Assembly: GCA_021737945.1 (NCBI GenBank)
Contig: JAIPCX010000001.1
Span: 124,001 to 188,000, forward strand
From: Polynucleobacter sp.
Lineage (GTDB): Bacteria > Pseudomonadota > Gammaproteobacteria > Burkholderiales > Burkholderiaceae_D
Direction of reading: 5' to 3'
Length of the DNA stretch: 64,000 nt
The notes under the pieces were generated by a model. The model did not search any database and was not told where the DNA came from. It saw only the letters and a list, made by a program, of their open reading frames with translations. Each line of letters begins with the position of its first letter. Position 1 is the first letter of the stretch. Position numbers and translations under genes: made by a program. Shown here one piece after another: positions 38,707 through 46,856 of this stretch.

Positions 38707-38961
38707 TCATTCCGGCATGTAGTTGCTTATCATCTGAAAGAGACTGCCGGTAGCAACAAGCAAAAGCCCTAGTTTTGATAACCACACAGACCTCACGTAT
38801 CGTTTTATTTCCTCTGGTGTCGGGTCGGGTACACGCAGAACTCCATTGCCTTTTAGGTATTCATCGTGATCGACAAAACTAATCACCGTCAAATAACGCC
38901 AAACGAGATAGGCGCCTGCGATCGTTAAAAGTATGCCCAGTGTGTTGATGTGGATCTTCAT
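38707..38961 (-). CDS. Small two-TM membrane protein
   Basis: This 84-residue protein has two predicted membrane helices: INTLGILLTIAGAYLVWRYL (about 5-24) and WLSKLGLLLVATGSLFQMIS (about 59-78), joined by an acidic loop VPDPTPEEIKRYVRS. I recognise no family. It is downstream of the DUF2971 gene on the same strand (37 nt gap) and may be cotranscribed with it. Low GC compared with the phage genes suggests a separate origin. Confidence 0.55.
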   Translation of the reverse strand: MKIHINTLGILLTIAGAYLVWRYLTVISFVDHDEYLKGNGVLRVPDPTPEEIKRYVRSVWLSKLGLLLVATGSLFQMISNYMPE

Positions 38962-38997
38962 GTTGGTTTATTGATCAATCGGGAGATGTGTATCGAT

Positions 38998-39642
38998 CTA
39001 TTTTCCGCCGGCTCCCAATCTCTTCCATTCATCGTTTGAAATAAGAGTTGAGCGCGAGATTTTTAGTTTTTCGCAACCCTGATTCTCGCGAATGGCTTTA
39101 ACAGTGGAGTCTCTGAGTGTGGGGTGCATCCAAGGGCTAAGTGAAATGCTTCGGATTGAAGATATCCTGATGGGTATGGATAGACTGGAAATTTGTTCGG
39201 TTTTTGAGCCATAAATTGTGCGGAATTCATGCTCTGGTTTGTAGCCGTAGCGCTTGACGAACGGTAGTTCATCACACTGAATTTTCCCTCTCTTTCTGGC
39301 ATTCGCAAGAGTCAAATACTCCATCGGCCCGCAGCTTATTTCTGGGTTTAAATCAAAATCCTCAAGAAGGGCGCTTTTATTAAAAACCAAACATACCCCA
39401 GATGGGCCATTCGAGAACACTCGCCAATGATGATAAGTCTCGGGCGCCTGTGTAAAGCAAAGGGCCAATACAGATTTGAGATTTTTCTCTTTCTTGAAGA
39501 GTGACATGAAAAAAGAGTCGTTTTTATCATCCCATGTAGCAGGGTCAAGCAAAGTCAGACTTTTGGTTCGCAATATATGTAGCAAAGAAGGAAGATCGGT
39601 GTACCGTCGTAAATAGGTTGGTGTTTTGGTATTTTTGATCAT
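38998..39642 (-). CDS. DUF2971 protein
   Basis: This 214-residue protein carries the DUF2971 pattern: YLRRYTDLPSLLHILRTKSL, then LLDPATWDDKNDSFF, LALCFTQAPETYHHWRVFSN and GPSGVCLVFNK. The biochemical role of the family is unknown; members are frequent in mobile islands and near defence genes. GC is clearly lower than the flanking phage modules. The start at 39642 opens with MIKNTKTPTYL. Confidence 0.75.
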   Translation of the reverse strand: MIKNTKTPTYLRRYTDLPSLLHILRTKSLTLLDPATWDDKNDSFFMSLFKKEKNLKSVLALCFTQAPETYHHWRVFSNGPSGVCLVFNKSALLEDFDLNPEISCGPMEYLTLANARKRGKIQCDELPFVKRYGYKPEHEFRTIYGSKTEQISSLSIPIRISSIRSISLSPWMHPTLRDSTVKAIRENQGCEKLKISRSTLISNDEWKRLGAGGK

Positions 39643-39715
39643 CGTTTTTAATCAACCTAAATTAAATGACGTCACATGCGGGTTGGGTTAATGGTTGAAG
39701 TCTGTCGTGCACGAT

Positions 39716-40660
39716 TCACATATCATTCAGGTGCTCACGGATTCGCTCAAGTAGCAGCTCAAATTCTGGCTGCCCCTGATAGTAAAGCGCAGAAGACTTA
39801 CTGTATTCCCGAGCGAAAAGTTCGCGCTGGCCAGAATCGCTCAGGGTGAATGCCGGATTCCTGGCAATCACCACCTCATCACCAGACCTGAAACGCTGCT
39901 TCTTTCGCTCGTGGTATGCGGGCGTCTGCATGAAGTCCTGCACTTCCTGCAATTCAAGCAGGCAGTACACATCGTAGTAGTGGCGCAGGAAGTTGGCCGG
40001 AAACGCTTGAGCTTCGGCCAGTCGCCGGTACTTGGTTGAAATGGTCTGGAGTTTTTCCACGAAGGTGTGGGTTGGTGCGTAGCAGGGTACATCCATGGCC
40101 CGGTTGTCAAAAACCGGCACATTCCGGTCCATGGCGAAATCCAGCGCCCAGGAGGAAATCGTGACCGGTCGGTTGGGTGCCGTGTCGTCAAACCCGAGTT
40201 CCAGCAAGATGCCATCCTTAACTCCGGCCAGTGTTGCCACGCGTGATGTGTAGGACAAGCGAATACCGGCACTGCGCATTTTGTCGTCATCGAAGAATGT
40301 GTCCCGTTTGACGTTGTCGATGCCGGGGATGCGGATGCGTCTGGCCAGCGCGTCGTAATATACCTGCCGTGAAGCAATGTGCGCAGGCTTGTCGTGGTTG
40401 CGACCGATTTTGACATCCATGCCGGCGGGCGGCTCTATACGGATGTCGATGTCCTCGGAGAAGCGATGAATCACCCCAAAGCCTTTGGACAACGAGGTAC
40501 CGCCCTTGAGTTCGAACACAAACCCCTGGGCCTGCAGGCCCCACAGCCCATGCATGATCCAGTAGTCCTTCTCGACCAGCATGGGGTCGAGGCCGCGATC
40601 GTTGGCAACCACCGCAAGCAGTTGGTCGAAGTCGCGTCGTTCGTGAAGAAACTCAACCAT
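39716..40660 (-). CDS. AbiEii-type nucleotidyltransferase toxin
   Basis: This 314-residue protein of the nucleotidyltransferase AbiEii/AbiGii family contains the conserved FELKGGTSLSKGFGVIHRFSEDIDI (about 49-73), where GGTSLSK and the Asp pair in SEDIDI form the nucleotidyltransferase active site. Such toxins (AbiEii, MenT-like) modify tRNA or bind GTP to stop growth upon phage infection. It starts MVEFLHERRDFDQLLAVVAN and overlaps the upstream antitoxin gene by 8 nt. The downstream end is 73 nt from the DUF2971 gene. Confidence 0.88.
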   Translation of the reverse strand: MVEFLHERRDFDQLLAVVANDRGLDPMLVEKDYWIMHGLWGLQAQGFVFELKGGTSLSKGFGVIHRFSEDIDIRIEPPAGMDVKIGRNHDKPAHIASRQVYYDALARRIRIPGIDNVKRDTFFDDDKMRSAGIRLSYTSRVATLAGVKDGILLELGFDDTAPNRPVTISSWALDFAMDRNVPVFDNRAMDVPCYAPTHTFVEKLQTISTKYRRLAEAQAFPANFLRHYYDVYCLLELQEVQDFMQTPAYHERKKQRFRSGDEVVIARNPAFTLSDSGQRELFAREYSKSSALYYQGQPEFELLLERIREHLNDM

Positions 40661-41264
40661 CGATCCACTCCCGGAAGCGTTTCCGTGTCGCCATGTTGCC
40701 GTAGCTGTTTACAGCCGTTTGCAAGCGCGCCAAATCGAAGGATGGCAGCTTGTTGCGTGCCTGGTGAAGCACGACATCACGATCTTCGGCCAGATCTTCC
40801 AAATTATTGAGCAGATCCACGAACAGGAACTCAAGGGACAGCTTCTTGGGGAAGCGGGGTTTCACACGGAAATCGAACTGCCGGTTCCCCAGGAGAAAAA
40901 CGCCGTGTCGTTTGTGGTTGTAGACCAGCGTCTGGTTATAGAGCTGAGTGGTGCCCAGTCCCACCGTGTTGTAAGACGAGGGCGAAAACACCAGGAAATC
41001 GTTGTCCCGCAGAAATCCCCTCACCACATCGTCGTCGGCCGGAGGCAAGAGGCCAAAGCTCGACTGTTTGGGGACATGGTAGAGCCCTTGGGCCAGTTTC
41101 TGGAGCTTGCCCACGGTAACCAGTTCACGCAGGTGCCGATCCACTGCAGTGCTCAGGCGAGCAAGATCCTCCCGCCGATAGACATGGCCGGCTTTCAGCG
41201 CATCCGCCAGGTGTGCGGTAGCGCCCCGCAGAGATGACGCAGACAATGAGGCAGTCGCAGACAT
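40653..41264 (-). CDS. AbiEi-like/DUF6088 antitoxin
   Basis: This 203-residue protein with an N-terminal winged helix HVYRREDLARLSTAVDRHLREL and the hallmark LVTVGKLQKLAQGLYHVPKQSSFG (about 48-72) belongs to the AbiEi/DUF6088 type antitoxin and autorepressor family. It precedes the AbiEii-type toxin gene with an 8-nt overlap, the usual Type IV toxin-antitoxin order. A well-formed minus-strand promoter lies 28 nt upstream. Confidence 0.82.
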   Translation of the reverse strand: MSATASLSASSLRGATAHLADALKAGHVYRREDLARLSTAVDRHLRELVTVGKLQKLAQGLYHVPKQSSFGLLPPADDDVVRGFLRDNDFLVFSPSSYNTVGLGTTQLYNQTLVYNHKRHGVFLLGNRQFDFRVKPRFPKKLSLEFLFVDLLNNLEDLAEDRDVVLHQARNKLPSFDLARLQTAVNSYGNMATRKRFREWIDG

Positions 41265-41291
41265 GGATTATTTTTCATTGAAGTTTCATGC

Positions 41292-41320
41292 ATTTTAACA
41301 GCTTCAGTTAAGGATGTCAC
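41292..41320 (-). promoter_or_regulatory. Promoter of the AbiE pair
   Basis: On the minus strand, -35 GTGACA (plus coordinates 41315-41320) and -10 TAAAAT (41292-41297) are 17 nt apart, 28 nt before the AbiEi-like start. The spacer and flanks are AT-rich and contain GTTAAAATGCATGAAAC-like partial dyads that could bind the antitoxin. Confidence 0.55.
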
Positions 41321-41400
41321 TTCTCACGCTCCTGGAGCCACTCTCGTCCAGAGAGTTACTGCTCAGGGAGCAGCAGAATGGTGGATCGATCAAAAATGCA

Positions 41401-41440
41401 GTTCGATTCCGCGCTTGGTAACTGAACCCACGTCCGCAGT
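41401..41440 (-). repeat. tmRNA-3'-end-like degenerate repeat, copy 2
   Basis: Minus strand GCGGACGTGGGTTCAGTT parallels copy 1 at 37631-37670, with the strongest match in GGACGYGGGTTCAR and GTTCGAYTCC. It lies between the AbiE promoter and a minus-strand HTH gene. It may be a decayed attachment site bracketing the AbiE/DUF2971 segment. Confidence 0.3.
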
Positions 41441-41480
41441 AGTTGCTGGCCGGGTCCTTCGCCCCTTGGCCCGGACGTGA

Positions 41481-41759
41481 TCACTGCACGTCTGCGCGGA
41501 GGACTGCCACCACATCTCGGACAGTCAGGTTTTGGATCACCTCGGGCAGGGTTGGCTCGTCTGGTGCAACCTGTCTGGGCAAGGGCTTGCGTAGGCCAGC
41601 GCGCTCAAACTCGAGCACGTCGCTCATCGCGTTGCGCACTGCGCCGCCCAACTTGACGAAGGGTGGCCCGCGTCGTTTACCGCGCCAACGTGTCAGGGTC
41701 TTGCTACTCATCGCCCAGCGGGCGGCCAGATCGACTTCGGAAAGGAATTGTTCGCTCAT
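41481..41759 (-). CDS. Small AlpA/MerR-like helix-turn-helix protein
   Basis: This 92-residue protein starts at the ATG at 41759, 5 nt after GGAGG. The HTH reads MSEQFLSEVDLAARWAMSSK and TLTRWRGKRRGPPFVKLGGAV (about 1-41), the pattern of AlpA-like excisionases and small phage regulators: the LS-DLA-W-S-TL-RWR-G-GP-F-KL scheme. A similar HTH is encoded at 52678. It may be an excisionase or regulator left from a mobile element. The frame is open upstream but without support. Confidence 0.65.
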   Translation of the reverse strand: MSEQFLSEVDLAARWAMSSKTLTRWRGKRRGPPFVKLGGAVRNAMSDVLEFERAGLRKPLPRQVAPDEPTLPEVIQNLTVRDVVAVLRADVQ

Positions 41760-42377
41760 CATTACCTCCAGTGAATAGTCACGATGAAGGCGCTGAAACC
41801 CATGTCTGGCAAGTGAAATCAAGGGCTGTCAAGGTCAACGCCCGCCCATTCGCGTCAAAAATCGGCAAATGAAAGTGGGTGTATCCTTGATAGGCCGCGT
41901 GGGGTCGCCTCAGCACCACCAATCGTTAAAAAACCAACCGCTCTCGGTTGGTTTTTTTTCGCCTACTACCGCGTTGTTGCGCGGATTCCTGTGGGTTCTT
42001 GCGGACTTCGAGGCTCGCCATTTCTACCACCAACCAGCAGATATTACTCTCAGATTGCGCATTCTCTCTCAAACCCTCCATACCTAGCGCCGGCTGAAGT
42101 CCGGAAGACACACCCGTCACCCCTATATAAATCAACAGGTTACGCGCGGACGAATCAATCGGTTTTTTTGTGGCTTTGGTAGGCTGAGTGAGGTGGTGAC
42201 TGTTTAAGGCTATTAGCAGACATAGTAGTCTAGCTGGCAGGTGGACAAAATTGACCAAGAGCGGCACTTCCAGAGGAAACTTCAATGCAGTCCTCCTCGT
42301 TGATATTACAAGCTTGTTCGTGTGAAGCACCATGTAACATTGTCAAGTTCTCGCAACAGTGCAAAACGGAGTAGACC
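41760..42377. other. Gene-poor gap with a strong terminator
   Basis: About 620 nt contain no supported gene. The open frames here lack ribosome binding sites and recognisable content. The only clear structure is the bidirectional terminator at 41932-41959, just upstream of which the + strand reads GCCTCAGCACCACCAATCG. The segment may be an island junction. Confidence 0.5.
41932..41959. terminator. Strong bidirectional rho-independent terminator
   Basis: AACCAACCG (41932-41940), loop CTCT, CGGTTGGTT (41945-41953) and a T-run to 41959. On the minus strand an equal A/T tract also gives a T-run. No + strand gene ends directly before it, so it may be the remnant terminator of a displaced chromosomal gene. 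Confidence 0.75.
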
Positions 42378-44033
42378 ATGCTGACAATGGATGAGGCGCT
42401 GCAACTACTGGTTGCAGGTGAGCAAAGGCAGTGGTTGATAGCTGACTGGGATTGGCATATCAGCGGCAGCGGAAATGGTGGTGTTTATATAGGCCTTGTC
42501 CGAGGAGACATCGCCGAAAAATGCCTTGACAACGCAAGTTGGGATGTTATTAAGGGCGATGTGCTAACCGGATTTTCTATGTGGTGGGAGAACGGAGAAA
42601 AACGAACAGAATATTCTTACGATCCTGTATCGGGCGAATCTTGGCCCCTTGTCATACATCGCAATTTTCACGGCTTGGAACAGGACCAGCTCGATATTCT
42701 GGAGGAATTTCGGTTGTTCCACAACTTATGGCACGACCGAAGAACTGATAACTATTTCAAAATCCTAGATGATGGAACCAAGCAAAAGGTTGTTTTCCGT
42801 GATTCAAATGGCGCAATCCTCGTTGATACAGCAGCGATTCGAAAGTTTTGTGCAGCTCGGGGCTTGAAAATTCTTCTACAAGTAGATTCCGTGCAATTTT
42901 TTGATGCGCCTCAAGAGGAAAAGTCAGAAGAAATTAACGATTCTGGGCTTTACGCGAGCAGGCACGTAACTAATGATTCCATTTCCGGAAAGCCCGCGGT
43001 TGGTCGGCTACTGGGTAAGCGGTTGATAGAGCCGTTGCCAATTCAGAAGTGTGGTGTCTGGCCGTATGAGGATGAGAAAACTCATGAAGCGTTCATTATC
43101 GGAACCCTTGATGATGGATCCGATGCAGTTTTCACATCCGATCCTGATGAGCTTGCTGATTATTTCGGGAAAAATCGAACTAACCCTCACTACCTCACAC
43201 CTGTTCAATTCTTTAAGGATGTATTGAAAAAGTACCTTGAAAAGCCTAGTCTGTATTCTGTGGAAGATGGTTATCTTCGTTGCGGGAGCCTGTGGGGCCT
43301 GCGCATTGATAACGACCATGAAGATAAGGTTGTTGTGTTTCTGGGTGACCTGGGCCGTGACCTCCCAGAGTCTGAACAGCGATACTGGCGCTCGTTCAAT
43401 GTTCGACCTGAGGGGGGAGTGAGTGGGACTTGCTTCAAACGCTCTTTTTTAGCTCAGTTTTCCGATCCGACGAATCCAGATCTCGCTATCAAACTTGAGC
43501 GTCGTAAACTTTTGGAAAAATGGCGTGAAGCATTCGGTTTCGAGCTATACGCTGAATTTCATGAAAATGATGCGGGCGTACTCACAGATCTACGCGTGCC
43601 CATATCTGACGAATGGGCTGAGTTTGATCGCTGCACAATCGCTGCAACCAAGGTTTTTATCGACTACCTGAACGAATCGCAACTCGCTAAATTAGCAGCG
43701 ACAGAAGTTGCAAAGATGAAGGTGAGCAATCCAGATAAGCCTGTTAGGGGAATCGACAAGTTACAGGCATGGTTCCGGCAAAATGAAGGCTGCAGCGCTT
43801 TAGAAGATTTGATTGCCTCACTTCGCCTGTTACAAGAACTTAGATCGAAATCTGCTGCACACCGTAAAAGCAGCAAATTGAACGACTTGCTGACCGATAG
43901 AGGGCTGGAGAATGAGTCTCCACGAGAGGTTTACCGTCAACTAATATTGCATCCAATGCTTAGTTATTGCCGACGTCTTTCAGAGTTTGCTGAAAACCAT
44001 AGCCAAACCAGACATGCAGGGATTGTTCCCTGA
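42378..44033 (+). CDS. Large uncharacterised protein with HEPN-like RX5H motif
   Basis: This 551-residue protein starts MLTMDEALQLLVAGEQRQWL. I do not recognise a named family. Visible segments are WDWHISGSGNGGVYIGL, LFHNLWHDRRTDNYFKIL with VVFRDSNGAILVDTAAIRKF (about 110-165), and YWRSFNVRPEGGVSGTCFKR (about 335-355). The C-terminal 150 residues are helical and include RSKSAAH (Arg489-His495), which fits the R-X4-6-H motif of HEPN ribonucleases. It has no membrane segment. Low GC and adjacency to the MauJ-like/protease pair 69 nt downstream on the same strand suggest an accessory defence role. The HEPN idea is an inference from one motif. Confidence 0.6.
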   Translation: MLTMDEALQLLVAGEQRQWLIADWDWHISGSGNGGVYIGLVRGDIAEKCLDNASWDVIKGDVLTGFSMWWENGEKRTEYSYDPVSGESWPLVIHRNFHGLEQDQLDILEEFRLFHNLWHDRRTDNYFKILDDGTKQKVVFRDSNGAILVDTAAIRKFCAARGLKILLQVDSVQFFDAPQEEKSEEINDSGLYASRHVTNDSISGKPAVGRLLGKRLIEPLPIQKCGVWPYEDEKTHEAFIIGTLDDGSDAVFTSDPDELADYFGKNRTNPHYLTPVQFFKDVLKKYLEKPSLYSVEDGYLRCGSLWGLRIDNDHEDKVVVFLGDLGRDLPESEQRYWRSFNVRPEGGVSGTCFKRSFLAQFSDPTNPDLAIKLERRKLLEKWREAFGFELYAEFHENDAGVLTDLRVPISDEWAEFDRCTIAATKVFIDYLNESQLAKLAATEVAKMKVSNPDKPVRGIDKLQAWFRQNEGCSALEDLIASLRLLQELRSKSAAHRKSSKLNDLLTDRGLENESPREVYRQLILHPMLSYCRRLSEFAENHSQTRHAGIVP

Positions 44034-44102
44034 CTGAGCCATGCCGCACATGCGACCATGTGCCAAGATGCTGCACACTTTGTACTGATTACATAGGCAG
44101 AC

Positions 44103-45461
44103 ATGATTAAGACGCCATACGTCCCCCATCTCTTTGGCGACGCAGCTCAGGAGAAATTAAGGTCGAGGCTTGGCTGGGTGACTGCAGGAGTAGCCTCCTC
44201 GATTCCCTGGCCTCAAGAGGACGTCTGGGTGTTGTACGACAACCATGAATACGTGCTCCGAGGTACCAAGGATGGGGAGGACAAGCGTTCACCTTGCATC
44301 TCCACGCCGTGTGCCCAAGGCAAAAAAGACTCCGAGATGGTGCGCATCTACCTGTTCGCCTCCGTTATCGGTTGGTTCAAAGGCGGACACGTCGACGTGA
44401 CGGGCTGGGTTTGGGGCAGTAGGCCGGTCCTCTATGGTTCTCGCGATACGTTCACCACCACGCTTGATGGCGGCAAGTGCTTCGACTGCAACTACATGCC
44501 AATCATCAACGATGACCGAATCCGCAAAGCTCTAGCATTCCTGCGAGAAGGTCGGCGGCTTAGGCACGTCCATGAGCCGTATTCGTTTCTGAGCTTCTAC
44601 AAAGTGGTTGAGTCGCAATTCAATTCCAAGGAACGTGTAGCGTGGATTCAAGCTAATCTTGACCAGCTAGATGGCGAAGCAGGCAAACGAGTAGCCGAGC
44701 TTCGCGCGCAGGGCGTCGATGTAGGCAAGCATCTATTCGATTCAGGTCGTTGCGCCGTGGCTCACGCAAGTCTTGACGGCGCAATCGTTGACCCTGACAT
44801 CCCCGCTGATCGCCGGCGCATTGCCGACGACCTTGACGTGATGGAAGGGCTTGCGTCCCGCTATCTCAAGATCGAAGCTGGTGTACCTGACGTCATGGAA
44901 CTTTATAAAAACCGTGACCGTACGGTACCGTGGCATGCGCTGTTACCGGCTGGGACCCTTGAGACCTTGCAAGCGGGCGGGACAGTACGCGGCATGTCTG
45001 CTTTGGGCCAATTGCGGGATAACAGGATCTCAGTGCGTCTTTGGCCACACGACGCACCGGACTGTATGTGTAACATGCGCTGGGCTGCAGAGAGCTACGC
45101 GCCGGGCGTGGTGACGTTCCTAGTCGTCAATGATCGTAAAACGGTGTTCCTTCGCTTCTCCATGGACTTGGCTAATGGGCGAGTGCACACGATGCTGGAA
45201 GATGGCGGGGTCACCGACCAATTCGGCGAGCTGATGGAGGCGGATATCGAGCACTATACGCGCTACTTCCACAGCGTGGTCGGAAATGCGCTCGTCGAGC
45301 TGTGCATTGATGGTCTCGACCCGGTCCCGTGTGAAATCGTCCTTCCGGTCAACATCATCCCGCAGCCGCCAGAGAAGATGGTCGCGTTGGCGTTGGAGCA
45401 GTTTCGTAAGGGAAAGTGTGATTCCGCAGCGGACTATGAGCAACAGCAACCTGCCAAGTAA
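44103..45461 (+). CDS. MauJ-like protein with HEPN-type RX4H motif
   Basis: This 452-residue protein has a central domain (about 155-255) SFLSFYKVVESQFNSKERVAW...GRCAVAHASL...DPDIPADRRRIADDLDVMEGLASRYL, which resembles proteins annotated as methylamine utilisation MauJ. No other methylamine genes are present, so that name is positional legacy only. RCAVAH (Arg216-His221) fits the R-X4-H motif of HEPN domains. The C-terminal 150 residues are beta-rich. Its stop is 9 nt before the protease gene, so the two are an operon. Function is unknown; RNase or sensor roles are possible. Confidence 0.6.
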   Translation: MIKTPYVPHLFGDAAQEKLRSRLGWVTAGVASSIPWPQEDVWVLYDNHEYVLRGTKDGEDKRSPCISTPCAQGKKDSEMVRIYLFASVIGWFKGGHVDVTGWVWGSRPVLYGSRDTFTTTLDGGKCFDCNYMPIINDDRIRKALAFLREGRRLRHVHEPYSFLSFYKVVESQFNSKERVAWIQANLDQLDGEAGKRVAELRAQGVDVGKHLFDSGRCAVAHASLDGAIVDPDIPADRRRIADDLDVMEGLASRYLKIEAGVPDVMELYKNRDRTVPWHALLPAGTLETLQAGGTVRGMSALGQLRDNRISVRLWPHDAPDCMCNMRWAAESYAPGVVTFLVVNDRKTVFLRFSMDLANGRVHTMLEDGGVTDQFGELMEADIEHYTRYFHSVVGNALVELCIDGLDPVPCEIVLPVNIIPQPPEKMVALALEQFRKGKCDSAADYEQQQPAK

Positions 45462-45470
45462 GGAGTAAGC

Positions 45471-46238
45471 ATGTACGAGCAGCCAAACACATTTGATGAA
45501 GCGAAGAAGTTGGTTGCCAGCCCAGCCGGTATCGAGTTCGAAAAGTACCCACTCAAATTTGTCACGCCTGCTTACTTTGGTGCGCGGCCGCTCACAGGAA
45601 TGCTGGCTACTGTCAATAGCGGGTCAGCATCGCTATTGCGTATAAATGGCCAAATTTTTGCACTGACCTGTTGGCATGTTCTGGAGGGCTATCGCCAGCG
45701 CTTGGCTGAAGGTCCGTGCATTTTCCAGCTTGGCGACTGCGAACTTGACCCGTTGGCGCAGCTAAAAGCGGAGGACAAGGAACTGGACTACTCCCTAATT
45801 CAGCTTACCGATAGCCAAATCGACGAGATCACCAAGCCAACAGGCCCGTTTGACGGAACTTTTTTCTGCGACGTCGCACAGTGGCCGCCTAGCAGAGTGA
45901 GAGAGGGCGACTTCGTTGCGTTTGGCGGCTTCCCGGGTGAGCTACGCCAAACCGAATCCTTCGACAAACTTTGTTTCGGCAGCTATAGTAGCGGGGCGTC
46001 CCGGGTTACCTCGGCCCGCGACGACTATCTCGTCTGCCAGTTCGAACCTGAGCATTGGGTTTCCCACGGCCTCGAACCAGAGCCAGGCACCATCCGCGGT
46101 ATGAGTGGCGGACCGGTGTTCGCAATTCGTTACAGTGACGCAGGAATCATGACCTATGACTTTGTTGGCCACATAACGGAGTTCCATGAGGACTTCAAAC
46201 TTCTGTATGTGCGTTTGGCCCGAGTACTGCCAATTTGA
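45471..46238 (+). CDS. Trypsin-like serine protease
   Basis: This 255-residue protein has the chymotrypsin-fold triad: His69 in ALTCWHVLEGY, Asp106 in KELDYSLIQL, and Ser212 in IRGMSGGPVF. It has no signal peptide, so the protease acts in the cytoplasm, which is unusual for this fold outside defence and toxin systems. AAGGAGTAAGC lies before the ATG. It follows the MauJ-like gene by 9 nt and would be coexpressed with it. Protease-containing phage-defence modules often use such enzymes to activate or act as effectors; here that is inference. Confidence 0.8.
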   Translation: MYEQPNTFDEAKKLVASPAGIEFEKYPLKFVTPAYFGARPLTGMLATVNSGSASLLRINGQIFALTCWHVLEGYRQRLAEGPCIFQLGDCELDPLAQLKAEDKELDYSLIQLTDSQIDEITKPTGPFDGTFFCDVAQWPPSRVREGDFVAFGGFPGELRQTESFDKLCFGSYSSGASRVTSARDDYLVCQFEPEHWVSHGLEPEPGTIRGMSGGPVFAIRYSDAGIMTYDFVGHITEFHEDFKLLYVRLARVLPI

Positions 46239-46290
46239 AACAGAAAGAAGCTGGCGCATTCCGTTGCTTGCGTTTCTGTTGTGACCGTCA

Positions 46291-46303
46291 GGTCTGACAG
46301 ACC
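46291..46303. repeat. Perfect palindrome near recombinase locus
   Basis: GGTCTG-A-CAGACC lies in the 190-nt gap between the protease gene and the recombinase cluster. It could be a hairpin or a recombinase-related dyad. No further support. Confidence 0.3.
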
Positions 46304-46430
46304 CTGCTTTGCGCCATGACCAACGACCGTTTGTAGCCACCTAGCTTACCTAGGATCTTGGGCCGCTAAATTCGGGAATCGCTGCCTTGGAGTCAGTCGC
46401 CATCACTATCCTTTTACAGTCTCCGCCTCA

Positions 46431-46856
46431 CTAAATCCGTAATCGCTGCTCCTTCCACAACGCAGGCGGATCCACCGCAATATCAAATAGCGTGACATGG
46501 TTTGGTAGCGTGTCATCCAAGATGGCAGCGACAATGTCGGGGGCCAGCGAGGTCAAGTTGACCATCCGGCTGACATAGCTGTTGTCGATTCCCTCCAGAG
46601 TCGCAATCTCCGTGAGGTTCTTTACCTGCCCGGATTCCAGCATGGCCAGCCATCGGTAGCCTCTGGCCAATGCCATTTGTATTGGCGTTGGCTCACCATC
46701 CCAATCACGAGGATGAAAGTCCGTACCATCCGGCAGCATCACTGCTTTGCGCCGTCCTCGTCGCGTGATCTTGATAGGGAAAGTCACATTCAAGCTGCCA
46801 TCGCTGGCCACCACCACATCCGCTTCACCGGCGGCTTTGATCTTGATTTCGTTCAC
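46431..46856 (-). CDS. Recombinase-associated small HTH protein
   Basis: This 141-residue protein contains PTPIQMALARGYRWLAMLES followed by GQVKNLTEIATLEGIDNSYV and SRMVNLTSLAPDIVAAIL, a HTH like that in ParB- or KorB-type and prophage recombinase-associated proteins (LTEIA...SYVSRMVNLTSLAP). It overlaps the serine recombinase gene by 4 nt at its start and is therefore translated with it. It may help or direct the recombinase. The C-terminus reads WKEQRLRI. Confidence 0.7.
   Translation of the reverse strand: MNEIKIKAAGEADVVVASDGSLNVTFPIKITRRGRRKAVMLPDGTDFHPRDWDGEPTPIQMALARGYRWLAMLESGQVKNLTEIATLEGIDNSYVSRMVNLTSLAPDIVAAILDDTLPNHVTLFDIAVDPPALWKEQRLRI

Noticed and set aside
41341-41480. tRNA-like sequence near GCAGTTCGATTCCGCGC
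   Set aside because: It shows the same incomplete T-arm and no cloverleaf.
44103-45461. Methylamine utilisation role suggested by the MauJ-like domain
   Set aside because: No other mau genes are present and the neighbours are a protease and defence genes. The name is kept only as a family label.
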